A stretch of 64,000 nucleotides of DNA from Takifugu bimaculatus (taxonomy: Eukaryota; Chordata; Actinopteri; Tetraodontiformes; Tetraodontidae), in NCBI GenBank assembly GCA_004026145.2, contig CP034991.1, forward strand, positions 11,512,110 to 11,576,109, read 5' to 3'. The translations under genes and the position numbers were made by a program. Shown here one piece after another: positions 34,701 to 45,700 of this stretch. The notes beneath the pieces were generated by a model. It saw only the letters and a list, made by a program, of their open reading frames with translations, searched no databases and had not been told where the DNA came from. Within the stretch, counting starts at the first letter, position 1, and the number at the start of each line of letters is the position of its first letter.

Positions 34701-37201
34701 CTTTGTATACAACAACTCTAATGTCTCCTTGATTAATTTCTTATAGACTGAAGTGGATCCGCAGTGGACCGGGGCCCCGTCTCTGGCGTGGAGATGGGTA
34801 TGCGTGTTTGTCCAGTCAGAGCCCACCCACCGAGGGGTGCGGGCCCAAATATGGTCCTGAGTAGTGCTCTGTTCCCGTGTCAGACAGCAGCCACTGACAC
34901 CTCTATATCACCTGACTGGACCCAACAGGCACCGTATAGACGCATATGGGGAGCCGCACTTATCAAAATGTTCTGTGCCTCTGACCCTTATTCTACTGTA
35001 CAGTCCAAGAATGTGAATTGCATAACCAAAATACGCATTGCTCAATTTTCCGTTTTATTTTTCTTGCTCTGCATTGCTAATTTCTGTGAACTGTTACTGC
35101 CAATGTTAACAATGCAAACAGGTCTTCATGGAACAGTTATGTGCCAAAGCCTTGAGGTCTGCTGCCTGGGGGGGGACACTAAGACGGAGTCATTACATGG
35201 CAGCAAGTGTTTGGCATCTCAAATGTCTTGCTGGCTGGTGGTGACCCCGGCCACTGCTGTTGTCACCATTCCTCAGATGGGTAACCGACAGTCTCAGTCA
35301 TTAACCTCCGGTGAAACCCCAGCTGGGTTACGCCAACAGAAGACGTTCACACTTTAGCGCCACACATGAAAAGACTCTGGCCGTTCAACACAGAGGATGA
35401 TTTATAATCCAACCAAGCAAGCCCGTTAGATACGGTGGCCTGTCCTTAAAAACCCTTCACTGGTTTCTTTTAGCAACTTGCATGTGCGGATTTACTTACA
35501 AAAGATATACACGCAGCCAGAAGAAGAATTCTAACAAGTAAATCTTCAAACTGCTCGAGGACCAGCTCCCACAAAGACTTTCCTGCAAATAGTAAAGGTG
35601 GTCAAAAGCAGTACTTTACAAACATTTGTATGAAATGATGGCAAGGAAATCAGCGACAGACATTATTACCTTCTTCAGCTGGTAACTCTGGAGATCGAAT
35701 CCAGGAAATGCAAATGAAGAAGAGAAAAAAGGAAGCATGATTAGAGATAGTAATCCTTCAAAAAAAAAAATAAAAATCCATCTGCTGCCTTGACAAACGT
35801 GCAAACGTGTCAGCTTTTATCTGTAAATGAGGAACTAGCTTGTAGAAGAGAAGGACCTCAGCATAATCTGAGACTAATTCAACACAGGCTCCACATTTCA
35901 CTTGATTGGATCAACTATTGCAATTTAGAATCAAAATGCCTGTTAGTTTTTGCACTTTAGGGTACAGAGTATACTGCAAACCCCAATCAATGCGAAGGTC
36001 AAATGATTCTAAAGGATTGTAGTGGACCTCCCATGACCTCCCAGGTGATATTAATATAAAACAGCTGTTTAAGCCGGGGATAAGAGAGATTAACTTTGAA
36101 GGGTAACGTTACTCCAGTGATTCTGTGGCCTCTGTTCAGCATCAAATGCCTGCTGGATCTCCAGGCACATGGGCAGATGGGTTACAGTCCTGCTTTGACG
36201 TCAAGGTTACCGTGTCCAGTTATGTTCCTCTATCTTTTCATGTTCCGTCAGCAACATTGCCATGAGCTTTGTTAGCTGATAATTAACAATGAGGCCATGC
36301 TGGGACAAGTAGAGTACCGGTAATACATTATTATATACTGTTGGGTGAGGCGTTCATTTACCCTGACCTACTATATCAAGTCATTTTAACTCTTATGTGT
36401 GACTATATAGTCCATTTTGCGTCTCTGTCCCACATTCACCAGTACATTTATCCCATTATTCCCACTGTAACCGGCCCATCGGAGGCACTATAACCGGTCC
36501 CTTTAGCCTCTCCGTCCAATTAGCCTCCGTCAGGTCACAGAAGGTGAACTTGATTAGCAATGTAGCACATTTTGGAAAGTCACCTGTGGATCTGAGGTGA
36601 GTATTGACAGAGCAATGCTTCAAATCGCATAGTTAAGTCGTTTAAAACGACACTTGCCTCACGCTTCGATAGCATTAGCATTGCTGCCTAAACGCAACAG
36701 ATTAGCATCGTGTTCATATATCAAAGTACTATTAGGCCATCACATGGAGCTGGCGTGTTCTACGGCCTCTAAGAAGCGTCACTAAATGATTACGGTCTCA
36801 TTTTTGCCAGTAATTCCGCCCCCACGGTTAAGTTGAGCAATAATTGGCTGATCACGATCGTTCGTTATTCTGTAAGATGGGAAACCCTCGAGGTCGCCAG
36901 TGATGACGTAAGCCAAAAAACCAGTTTACGGAGCCGGCTAAGAGCTGGCCTTGCATGCTGGTGACTTTTACCCCATTTACCCAACACATGTTACATGTAT
37001 GAATTTGAAGCCATTGGCTGCGGCGGTCCTGAGCTCATGCTGATGAAGACAAACGAGGGGGGGGGAAAGAAACACCATCGTACCGTTTAGGCCCCATTTC
37101 TCCTTCTGCCGCTTCACCTCGTCCAGCGAAAGTCCCGTGCTTTCATTGACGCAGAAATAACTGTAAACTTCTTCCACACTCTTCGTGTGAGCGTTTTCCA
37201 T
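22757..37201 (-). CDS. atp2a2: ATP2A2 (SERCA2), ER/SR Ca2+-transporting P-type ATPase, complete, one frameshift
   Basis: The twenty coding exons are 37201-37084, 35687-35670, 35582-35500, 34218-34114, 33630-33492, 28877-28797, 28322-28237, 28148-27684, 26338-26249, 26150-26054, 25523-25392, 25298-25185, 25099-24881, 24806-24471, 24395-24175, 24097-23895, 23802-23717, 23636-23503, 23422-23305 and 23023-22757. With one surplus base removed from exon 9 the frame is 3111 nt, 1036 residues (human 2b: 1042). The phosphorylated Asp is residue 351 in [24 protein letters not shown], the nucleotide-binding loop and the transmembrane helices are intact. The C-terminus ([19 protein letters not shown]) is the eleventh helix specific to SERCA2b, which excludes SERCA1 and SERCA3. 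Exon 9 holds an extra base at 26311-26314 causing a TGA after KVEH. Everything else is conserved, so I suspect a sequence error. Intron 5 (28878-33491) is 4.6 kb. Confidence 0.95.
23186..23199 (+). promoter_or_regulatory. CTCF-like motif in ATP2A2 intron
   Basis: CCACAAGGGGGCGG differs from the CTCF core by one position. It is in the intron before the last ATP2A2 exon, in the opposite orientation to the pair at 19684-19795. Confidence 0.4.
25524..26053 (-). other. ATP2A2 intron 10
   Basis: A 530-bp intron. No exon or element was recognised. Confidence 0.7.
26339..27683 (-). other. ATP2A2 intron 8
   Basis: A 1.35-kb intron whose donor GTGAGTCTC is followed within ten bases by a (CA)n run (minus strand, + coordinates 27649-27671). 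Two + strand ORFs of 75-86 codons (26739-27219) have no recognised similarity. Confidence 0.65.
27649..27671. repeat. (TG)n microsatellite beside the ATP2A2 exon 8 donor
   Basis: A TG run with one TGCG interruption. In ATP2A2 sense it is (CA)n starting about 12 bp inside intron 8. Confidence 0.92.
28878..33491 (-). other. ATP2A2 intron 5, largest intron of the gene
   Basis: A 4.6-kb intron with acceptor ggttgcag before VGDKVPADI and donor GTAAGC. It contains A-rich tracts (29515-29605), C/G runs (32562-32581) and ORFs up to 133 codons (32884-33285, minus). None has recognisable similarity. No repeat family or RNA gene was identified. Confidence 0.55.
33631..34113 (-). other. ATP2A2 intron 4
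   Basis: A 483-bp AT-rich intron. Nothing else was recognised. Confidence 0.7.
34219..35499 (-). other. ATP2A2 intron 3
   Basis: A 1.28-kb intron. A + strand open frame of 197 codons (34764-35357) overlaps it, antisense to the gene. I recognise no family in it and regard it as likely chance. Confidence 0.5.
35670..35687 (-). other. atp2a2: ATP2A2 18-nt micro-exon (exon 2)
   Basis: AG TTA CCA GCT GAA GAA G, between acceptor ctccag and donor GTAATA, codes for the LPAEE motif that joins GLNG/E to GKSLWEL. Without it the reading frame stays open but the conserved LPAEEG sequence would be lost. The same micro-exon exists in mammalian SERCA genes. It is already included in the gene entry and is listed because automated callers often miss it. 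Confidence 0.9.
35688..37083 (-). other. ATP2A2 intron 1
   Basis: A 1.4-kb intron between the first coding exon and the 18-nt exon. No supported features. Confidence 0.65.
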
Positions 37202-39717
37202 GGCGGTAAGACAGCTCCTTCCCCACACAGTGTCACACAACCGTACGGTGTCCTCCTGGACCTTTAAAAACGCCGCCAAAGACTTTCAAAGGAACTGGGG
37301 ATTTGCGAGCCGAGAGCTGAGCATTCACACTCGCGTAGCTATCGGCAGCTAATGACCGCGGTTACCTCCTCGTTCCCGGGCTTCTTACTGAGGAAAAACG
37401 GGTCGAAACGACTTCCCTCTCCTTTTACAGAACAAAAACACTACACCGGCGTTCCGTATATGTCCGAAAATTGTGGGGAGATGTCTTCGGCGACGTCCTG
37501 TGATGAGGACTGCATTCACCCGGTCCGGTCTGCGGTGCTACGGTGCCTTGCCCTGCTTCACCGTGTCGCAGCTCTCTGTAGCTCCTAACGGGTCTGACGG
37601 TCTGGTTTTATCAAAGTGCCTCACTGCTGCCCCTCTTCCCTGCGCTGCATGTGGACTAATATCATTGGACGAGCGGCGTCGGCCGGAACGTACGGAAAAA
37701 TACGGAAAATACCGAAGACAAACAGGAAGTCGCCGGAAATTAGCCAGGCAGCTTACGTGGAACGTGGTGATCTCATTTCATTCATCTTTTAAGATACTAA
37801 ATACATATGTTTTTCAGTTGCCTTATTACTAAGTAAAATTTTTATTTGAAACTTCAAGGTAATATCTTGCAGTCACTTTCAGTGAAAACGTTGCCATGAC
37901 TTCGGGGTATAGCGAGTTCCATTCGGGGACATCGCTCCGGTGACTGGGTTTATAAATCGGTTTATAGTTGATTCTACTTATTTTTTCCCCCAGCTTTTTT
38001 TTCTTGCTCGTATTAGTTTACACCATAAAATGTTTGAGCTAACAAACCTTTCTGGCTTTAGACAATGTTGCTAGGTTACTCACATGTATTGCATAATTAT
38101 AAAACGACCAAAGTTACTTTTATCATCTGTTTAAAAGAAAGGCTACTCAAGGTAACCATTCCACATAAAATCTATAATTAGCCAGTGCCACCCTTAGTAG
38201 GGGAATGGGAAGGAGGGTTGCTGTCCGGGAAACAGTATTAAGGCAAACAACTTTTGTGTTTATCCTATATTGAGTGTGATCTTACTTGTGTTTTCTTTTT
38301 GCTATGCCAGAACCTGCCCACAATCCAACAACTGCTAGTTTTACGAGCAGAGTGGTTGGCATTAGCAATAAAACTAAAAATGTCCAACCATTCCTGCTCC
38401 CTGCCTCAGCCTATAGCAATCAATTAGCCAAGCCCCACAGTTTATTGTATTACTCCTAATTTACATTTGATTAGAGGGGCCGGCCTAATTAAGTTCCTGC
38501 TGAGAAGTGAGCAATAAAATGGAGCCTGACAGAGACAAAGTGGAGCACCTTGAAACAAATTTGGACCTCAAGATCAGAGATCTTACTAAACACATAACTA
38601 AATATGATCACTGAGGCCACAGAAGACCTGATTAATCACCAGTTTTCAAGTAGCAACTGTAAAGACAGTTTCACAGAGATGTGAGGGCGAGAGGACAATT
38701 CTTTGGCCCCTCCAACCCCCCACTGAGGTCCATAAGGCGGGGTATCAATGTCAGATGCTTTACAAGACTGGCGAGTATCATCTGTTAACATGCCTTAATA
38801 AGGCCTCAAGAAGCACAAGGTGCAATGACAATAACAACAGTGATGCATCACTGTCCGCTTTGACACGGAGCGGCTTTGGACAATGCACACTTGATCCGTT
38901 TGGCAGAAGAGTCACTAACGTCAACTGTCAACGGCAGATTAAGTTCCTGCAGAATCATCCACGAAGAGATATTGGCTGGAAATACGAGGCTTTCAAACCA
39001 CAGTCCATGTGCAGTCTTTAAAAAGGAGGAAACATTGTTTTATGTTTGCGTGCCCTATTGTACAATAATCTTTCATTATAGAAGTCTAATATTAATCAAA
39101 AGGCAACAAATCATACCTAAACACACAGTTAAGATATTACACACCTGTCCATGATTCATTTTAAATGCATTTAATGCAAAATCTATTTTATACAATATCC
39201 AACTAAGTATGATTTATATATTTTAGGATAGCTTATACACAAGCTAGAGTGAAATGCTCAAAGGAAGAGTTCTAGTGAATTCCACAGAGTCACCCAGTAC
39301 AAGGTCATGGCAGGGACTGCCAAAAATAGTTGACCAGGGCTACATCTTAAGCGCTCCACTTTGTAAGCCATTATCTTCAGACACTTTAAACACGTATTTA
39401 AGATGGCAAACTAGCAGCTAACAGCAAGGAAGAATGTTTGCTAACTATCGCCTGCATCTTTTTTAGGATGTTTTAAAGGATCTTGTCACTATAAAAGTGT
39501 AATTCTCACATGATAATCTAAATCTACTAACATATCATTATTAAAAGGTGGGTCAGGAAAAAGGTGGCGGTAGAGGCAACGTGTGCTTTGATGAAAAGGT
39601 GACAAATCAGAATCAAGATGGAAACAAGTGTCAAAAAGACTAAAAGGCTTTCGCTATGCCAGAACTTCTTCCATCTCCGATTACGCACATTAATGCTGAG
39701 ACGGGCACTGAGACTCT
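37202..39717. promoter_or_regulatory. ATP2A2 upstream region / IFT81-ATP2A2 intergenic
   Basis: This gap of about 2.5 kb separates the IFT81 stop (39718) from the ATP2A2 start (37201), both transcribed leftward. The ATP2A2 promoter should lie in the right-flanking few hundred bases. That part (37300-37780) is richer in CG dinucleotides than the rest. ORFs of 78-119 codons on the + strand here are unsupported. The 3'UTR end of IFT81 could not be fixed. Confidence 0.5.
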
Positions 39718-42700
39718 TCACAGAACCAGCCTGTCCTCTCCTCCCTCCTGGATGACCTGTCCAATGGATGCTCGTCTCTGAGCCCTGATCAAGCACTGCT
39801 TCTTACACTCCAACAGTTGCTCTAGGTCACGCCACATCTTCATCTGCTCCATGTTGGAGCTGTGGTTCTCCCTCACCATCTTTTGCTGCTCACGCAACTT
39901 CTGCAGCCCACAAAGAATAAGACAGACAGGTAAGGGACATTACTTGAATTTAACCCACTAGCCTCTGCTACAAAACATTTCTTGGACATATTTTCTCACC
40001 TTGCCAAGTAACTCTTGTTCTGCGATGTTCTTCATGTAAACTTCCCTACAAAAATATACTATTGTTCAGTGCTACTAATTATAATGCACCTTTAAAAGAA
40101 TAAAATAGCTTGATGCATGATAAAAGACTTAAGTGTAACAGGAGCATCCTGAAGTGAGCCGGCGTATTGATGCTGCGAGCAGCTGGCCAGCGCGGCTCAC
40201 CTGATGGCTTTCTTCCTCTCTTGTGGATCAGAGGAGACGTAAAGCTTCATCTCTTCAGCCGCCCGCTGGATTTGCATCTCATTGATCTGGGGAGAATAAA
40301 GGGAGTGTGCTCATTGTTTTTGTGGGCGTTGAGGTCACATGCATGGTCGAGGAACTTTATTGCCAGCGTGCAGCTGCCCTGTGGGAATACAGTCTCTGTT
40401 TTTGCTTGTGAAACAGCAATAAATAAGCTTCTTCACTTTAATCTCCCTTTTTAACATACTTACAGGCTGTCATGGAATTGATATAATGATAACTGTTTTG
40501 CTCATTCGCCGTCTCTTCTCTCAATGTCTTGACTTCCTATTAGTTAAAATAAGACACATAAAAAATCGCAAATTTGAATCGAGTGGATAATAATCATATA
40601 CTAATATTTGGAGAAAAAAAAGAAAAGGATATACCTGCTCCAACTTGGAGCTGTTGCTCTCCAAACCGGCTGCACAACTTTCATACTGAGCCTTCTTTTC
40701 CTCATATTCCTGGCTTATCTCCTGAGATTAGAATATAAACACATCATTACAGGAAGTTACTGTGAACAGTGGAACACACTTGCATTACAATTGAACAGAG
40801 ATGAATTGTAGATATATAATGGCTTTCAGGACTCACAGCATTATTTCACATTAACATAACATCACAGGTGGCATCTGATCAGTTTAACTTACAACAAAGC
40901 TCTTACAAAGTCTATTTATGTCTCCTTGCTGCAGCTCTTCAATAGCAGACATTACGCTGAGATGGAAGAGTGATTCTGGGAACTAGCGTAGGAAAATCTA
41001 ATCCTCTGGTTTAGCTCAATGGAGAGTGTGTGTGTGTGTGTGTGTGTGTTGACGGGGGCTCTTTCCCTCTCCTATTTTGCATTTATTCATATATGAATTA
41101 TTATTATTAATGGATCTTCGACATGATGCCACACAAGTTAAACAGTTGCTTAACTGTAGACCATAAAAACTCCAGTACTTTATTTGTTGACAACAGAATT
41201 TCTGAAGAAAATAAAAGCATTTTTGTACAATAAGTACAACAGATAGTTTGCATTATCAACTATTAAACCAGCCTAAATTACTTTTAGAGTCTGCAAAAGC
41301 ATAACAACAGTAATTTTTGCTGGTTATTCAGGTAAACCTGATCATTGTGACTTAAAAAAATGGGGTGTGTGAATTCTGCTGACCTGACAGGTCTGCCTCA
41401 ATAATCTGAGTTCCTTTATAACTGGTGCAAGTGCCGATTTCTGGTCCACAATTCCTGGAGTTTAACTCCTTCACCTGTAACATAAACCAAAACAATAACA
41501 CGCTGCATGATACAGGGAGAAATATGTAGAATTCAACCTCGGGTGTTTTGACAGACACCCAATAAAGCAATTTATAATTGCACTTGGAAATAACAAATAA
41601 GAAACCATAATTTTTAATTTACGTGAGTCAGAGTCAAACTGGGCTCCAGTAAATGTGCTCAGCTGTATTCCATTTCTAGAAAAAGTGCCACATGATGATG
41701 AAATTTGCCAAGCTAATAAAGCCAAGCAGTGCTAAGAATCAGACAGAGACCGTACCCGCAGTTAAGATTATATGACGGTGTTCTTTTCTAACAGTTTTTA
41801 AAGTGTTCATTAAAATCTAATGAACTCATTTCAGGGATGGAGTCATACTCATCATCTTTATGATTATTCTGCAGTTTGCCAAAGGTTTAAGCTGCCAAAA
41901 TGATTATTAAACCTGCTGCAGCCTCATCGGCTACAGGAAATGACACACAGGATAATGGGGGATATTTAAGATGCAACCTCTGAGGTTTCTTAAGGGTTTA
42001 TCTAGTATTTGCGTACATTACTGTTCTGTCTGAAGGCAGTGTTAATCCCCTCCCAGTGTGTTGTTTACTTTGCAGAGTTAATAAAGTTGTGGACTGTGGA
42101 CATTATAAGAGTACGTTTTACAGTATGTGTTAACATCTAAAAACAGAGAATTTCAATTGTGATTTTTACACATGCACACTTACCATTTCAGACATATCAC
42201 CCAGAGCGCGGCCTTTTCTCTCATCTAGCTCACTTTTGATGGCCGACACCTTCTCCAGTTCTTCTTGAGTGTTACTATAGCCGGAGATACCTTTCTCTGC
42301 CTCCACAGTTTGCTGTTTTGTAAACATGAGAGATGTATGGTAATTAGTACTTGTACACACAACTTTGAAGATAAAATGTCACCTATATAAAATAAGCCCA
42401 AAAGCCACTTTTTATTCTAAACGCTGCTCAAGATTTTCATGAATAACCATATAAAATCAAATGCTAAAAAATGCAAATGGCTGATCTCAAAAACAGACTA
42501 GAAGCTGAATGAGAAGGAAAGTGTTGATGAACAGACAGAGGAGCAGCAGCAGATGCAGCTATCAGAAATAGCAGCTCTCATCAGAACATCCTGTCATCAG
42601 GTCAGGTGCTGGAAGGATGGAGAGTGTGTGAAGTCATTTCTAGGAAGCTTCAACTGCTTTATTGTTAACACAAACTGTGTAAATGAGGGATCAGTCCGAA

Positions 42701-45700
42701 CATCACGAGTGCAAAGAGAGAATTAGTCTCTACTGCAGCACCCAAAAGGACTTTAAAATTAAAACAGACTCCTTCCTGTGCTTCGCATTATATTTCTTTA
42801 GGTAGTCTTACATGATGTAGATATAAGTTACCAGTTTCTGCTGGACGCTCTCATGTCTCTGCTTCAGAATTTCCTCTGTTTGTTGTAGAATTGCATATTC
42901 TGCTTTGAGCTCAGCAATTTCCTGTCGGTTCTTCTTGTACACAGTCCCCTTGCTGCGCAATTTCCCCACCAAACGTTTCAGCTGTAAGGAACAAGCAGAA
43001 CAAAGAAAGGGAAACCAGTCATTCACATTTTCAAGCAGTAATTGGGTCAAACATGCAGTTGGTACGCTATCAGCAATATGCTAATGTAAGAAGTTTTATC
43101 TGGCAGAGGAAGGCGGCCGTACCTCGGGCTGAAGGCGACTGGGATCAGTCCCAGTTGCAAACCATTAACTGGTGTGGGTGGTCTGTGTATTCCAGGAGCA
43201 CTGCTGAGGTACCCTCGAGCAAGGTACCGAACCCCCCCCAAATGCTCAGAGCTTACCCATACAAAATATTATCCATATATTCTAAATTTTAAATATGGTT
43301 ATTGAGGATATGGAAGAGCAGAGAACTGAGAATTCAAACCTTGTGCCCTCCTGGGACAAAACCCTGAACTTTTCAGAAGATGCAGCCACCAGGGTTTGAA
43401 TATTTGAGCATCTGAATATTAAAGTATATTTTTGTGATTATTGCCAACACTAACAAATAACATCATGCATAAGGTGCATAGGCAGCGAAGCTAGAAACTG
43501 TAGCTATGAGGGAACTACACTGATAATTAATATCAGTGGTACAAAATGCTAAAATGTAAAGATTTAGGAGATTAAATGAGAGAAGATAAATGTAGTTTAC
43601 ATTGTGCCCAACCCAGTTTATTCTCTATGAAAGGGCACGGGAGAAGACAATCTGTTGCGCCAGGGGAGGAAGGATTAGAATGGCAGTGACAGGGGGCCAT
43701 GCCATGATCAGTAATGCTGTGAGCGGTCACTGGATCTTTTCTGACTTGCCGCCAGCTATGCGGCGCACACAACTTCATCTGGCAGCATAACTCCTGTTAG
43801 GGGACGACTCAGTCATTCATCCCCCCGACTGTCCACCGGGACACAATGAAACTCCTCCAGGCTGAAGAGCAGCTATAAATGAACACAGACATGGTAGAGG
43901 AGCCCCAGAAATCACACATTGTGTTTCATGTCCTTTGGGGAAGCCTGACGTGTGCGTGTACATTATTCTTGGTGTATTTTGGGACATCAAGGGCAGACAT
44001 CGCAGAGTGGAATTAGCACAGCAGAGTAATACCGCATTGTGTTTCTGACAGTGTGTCCCTGAAACAACTGGCTGAGAACACAGCAATAACACCACCACTT
44101 GTCTCATATACCAAATAACTTTGTGTAGGACATACTGTGCAGCAGCAGAGCATCCCTTTAAAAAGAAATGGTCGTCCAGTAACGATAAACATCGATGTGG
44201 CTTTTTAAAAGCAACCAAGTTTCTCCAGCGGGTCTCAACTGCAGGAAGCCTAAATATAAACACCGTGATGAAGCTGCTTGATGAAGCAGTTCCTTGTTTC
44301 TGACCAACCACCGATGAGCAGAGGCAGTCGTTCCTGACGCGGGGACTCTGCAGTTGGTGGCTGGCATGTGATGACACGTAACCGACGGAATGGAAAATGC
44401 CTCTGATAAAGTGATCAGCTCCACCGTGGCCAAAAACTACGGCCCAGTCTGATAAGAAGTGTTTGAGTGAACATTTTCCATTGACTCTGCTCTTCTCAAG
44501 GGCCCTCTTTGTCTCCTCAGAAAGCTTCCTCTCATCCTTTTCAAGCTGACATAGAGGCATGTCAATCCTAACTGTGAAACCTAATTGACCACTGCTGAAA
44601 TACACACGGGCCTCCTTCTCATGCAAGGGGAGCAGATCAAGTTTGGCGATATCACCAAGAGGCCTTCTTTCTTGCAAACGCATCAGAATCAGGTGGTGCT
44701 TCAGTTGTGACGCACGATGCGCCTAAACTATTGTACACATCCAGGTTGATGGTTAATGGCCTGGATAACCCAAAGATTTGTTTTCCCATAAATGCAAGAA
44801 TTCATCTTTTTATTCCAGCACTCCGAGTCTTGTGTGTTCCAAAATATCGTGCTCAGTGTTTTGGGTTCCCTCATTTATTTTGATTTACACCACACCATTG
44901 GGCCAACGGTCGGGGTTAGTGCCAGAACAACCTCCAGACACGGCACATGTATCCAGAGGGTTTAAGGCCCCATAGGACAAACCGGACAGCAGCGAGGGAG
45001 CTGGTGCAATTTCCAACCTGCTGTGCATTTTTTCTCTATTTTGGCAGAGAGCTCAACTCATAGATATCAATGTACGTCAAAAACAGGAGCTATAAAAATT
45101 CTTAGGCTCAGTCGCCTCCATCTATCAGCTCTACATATACACAGCTGTTTATATTCCCCTCTTTATCCATACGGATGTAATTTACGCAGCCCCAAACCAT
45201 CAGTTCGGTTCTATTCATTAATAACAAGGATGCGCATCTGTACATCTGTCACATTCACTCTAGACAAACGCTTTTACGCCATGACTGTGTTGAACGTGTC
45301 CAGCTGACTTGAGTTAAGAGATTGATTACACTGAAGATTAGAGGAAAAGCCAAGTTTAGGGCACTTTTTCCTGTTCGAGCTCTTGTTCTGGACATTCTCT
45401 GTTGAGTCTATTTATGGCCCTGCATGGGAATGTGGGGGAGACTGAGGAAAAGGGATAAGTAACTATAGACAGTGAGCCTGTCCGTGTTTAGATAAGAACA
45501 GAAATAGCCTTGTGTTTTGTGTGATTTTGAAACCTACCAGTGAACAGTAAGATAAAGCAGGACTTTCTGCTTTGTAGGTGATGAAACAAAGCAGCTACCT
45601 CTGAAAGAAGGACCCTGCAGAAAAGCCATGTTTTCTACTCAGAGTAGAGGAAAAAAGCTAACATAGCTGATGCACTGTTATGGTAATAAGCTCACCTCTG

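Noticed and set aside
34764..35357. 197-codon + strand ORF in ATP2A2 intron 3
   Set aside because: No recognised domain, low-complexity composition and no splice or polyadenylation context. Probably chance.
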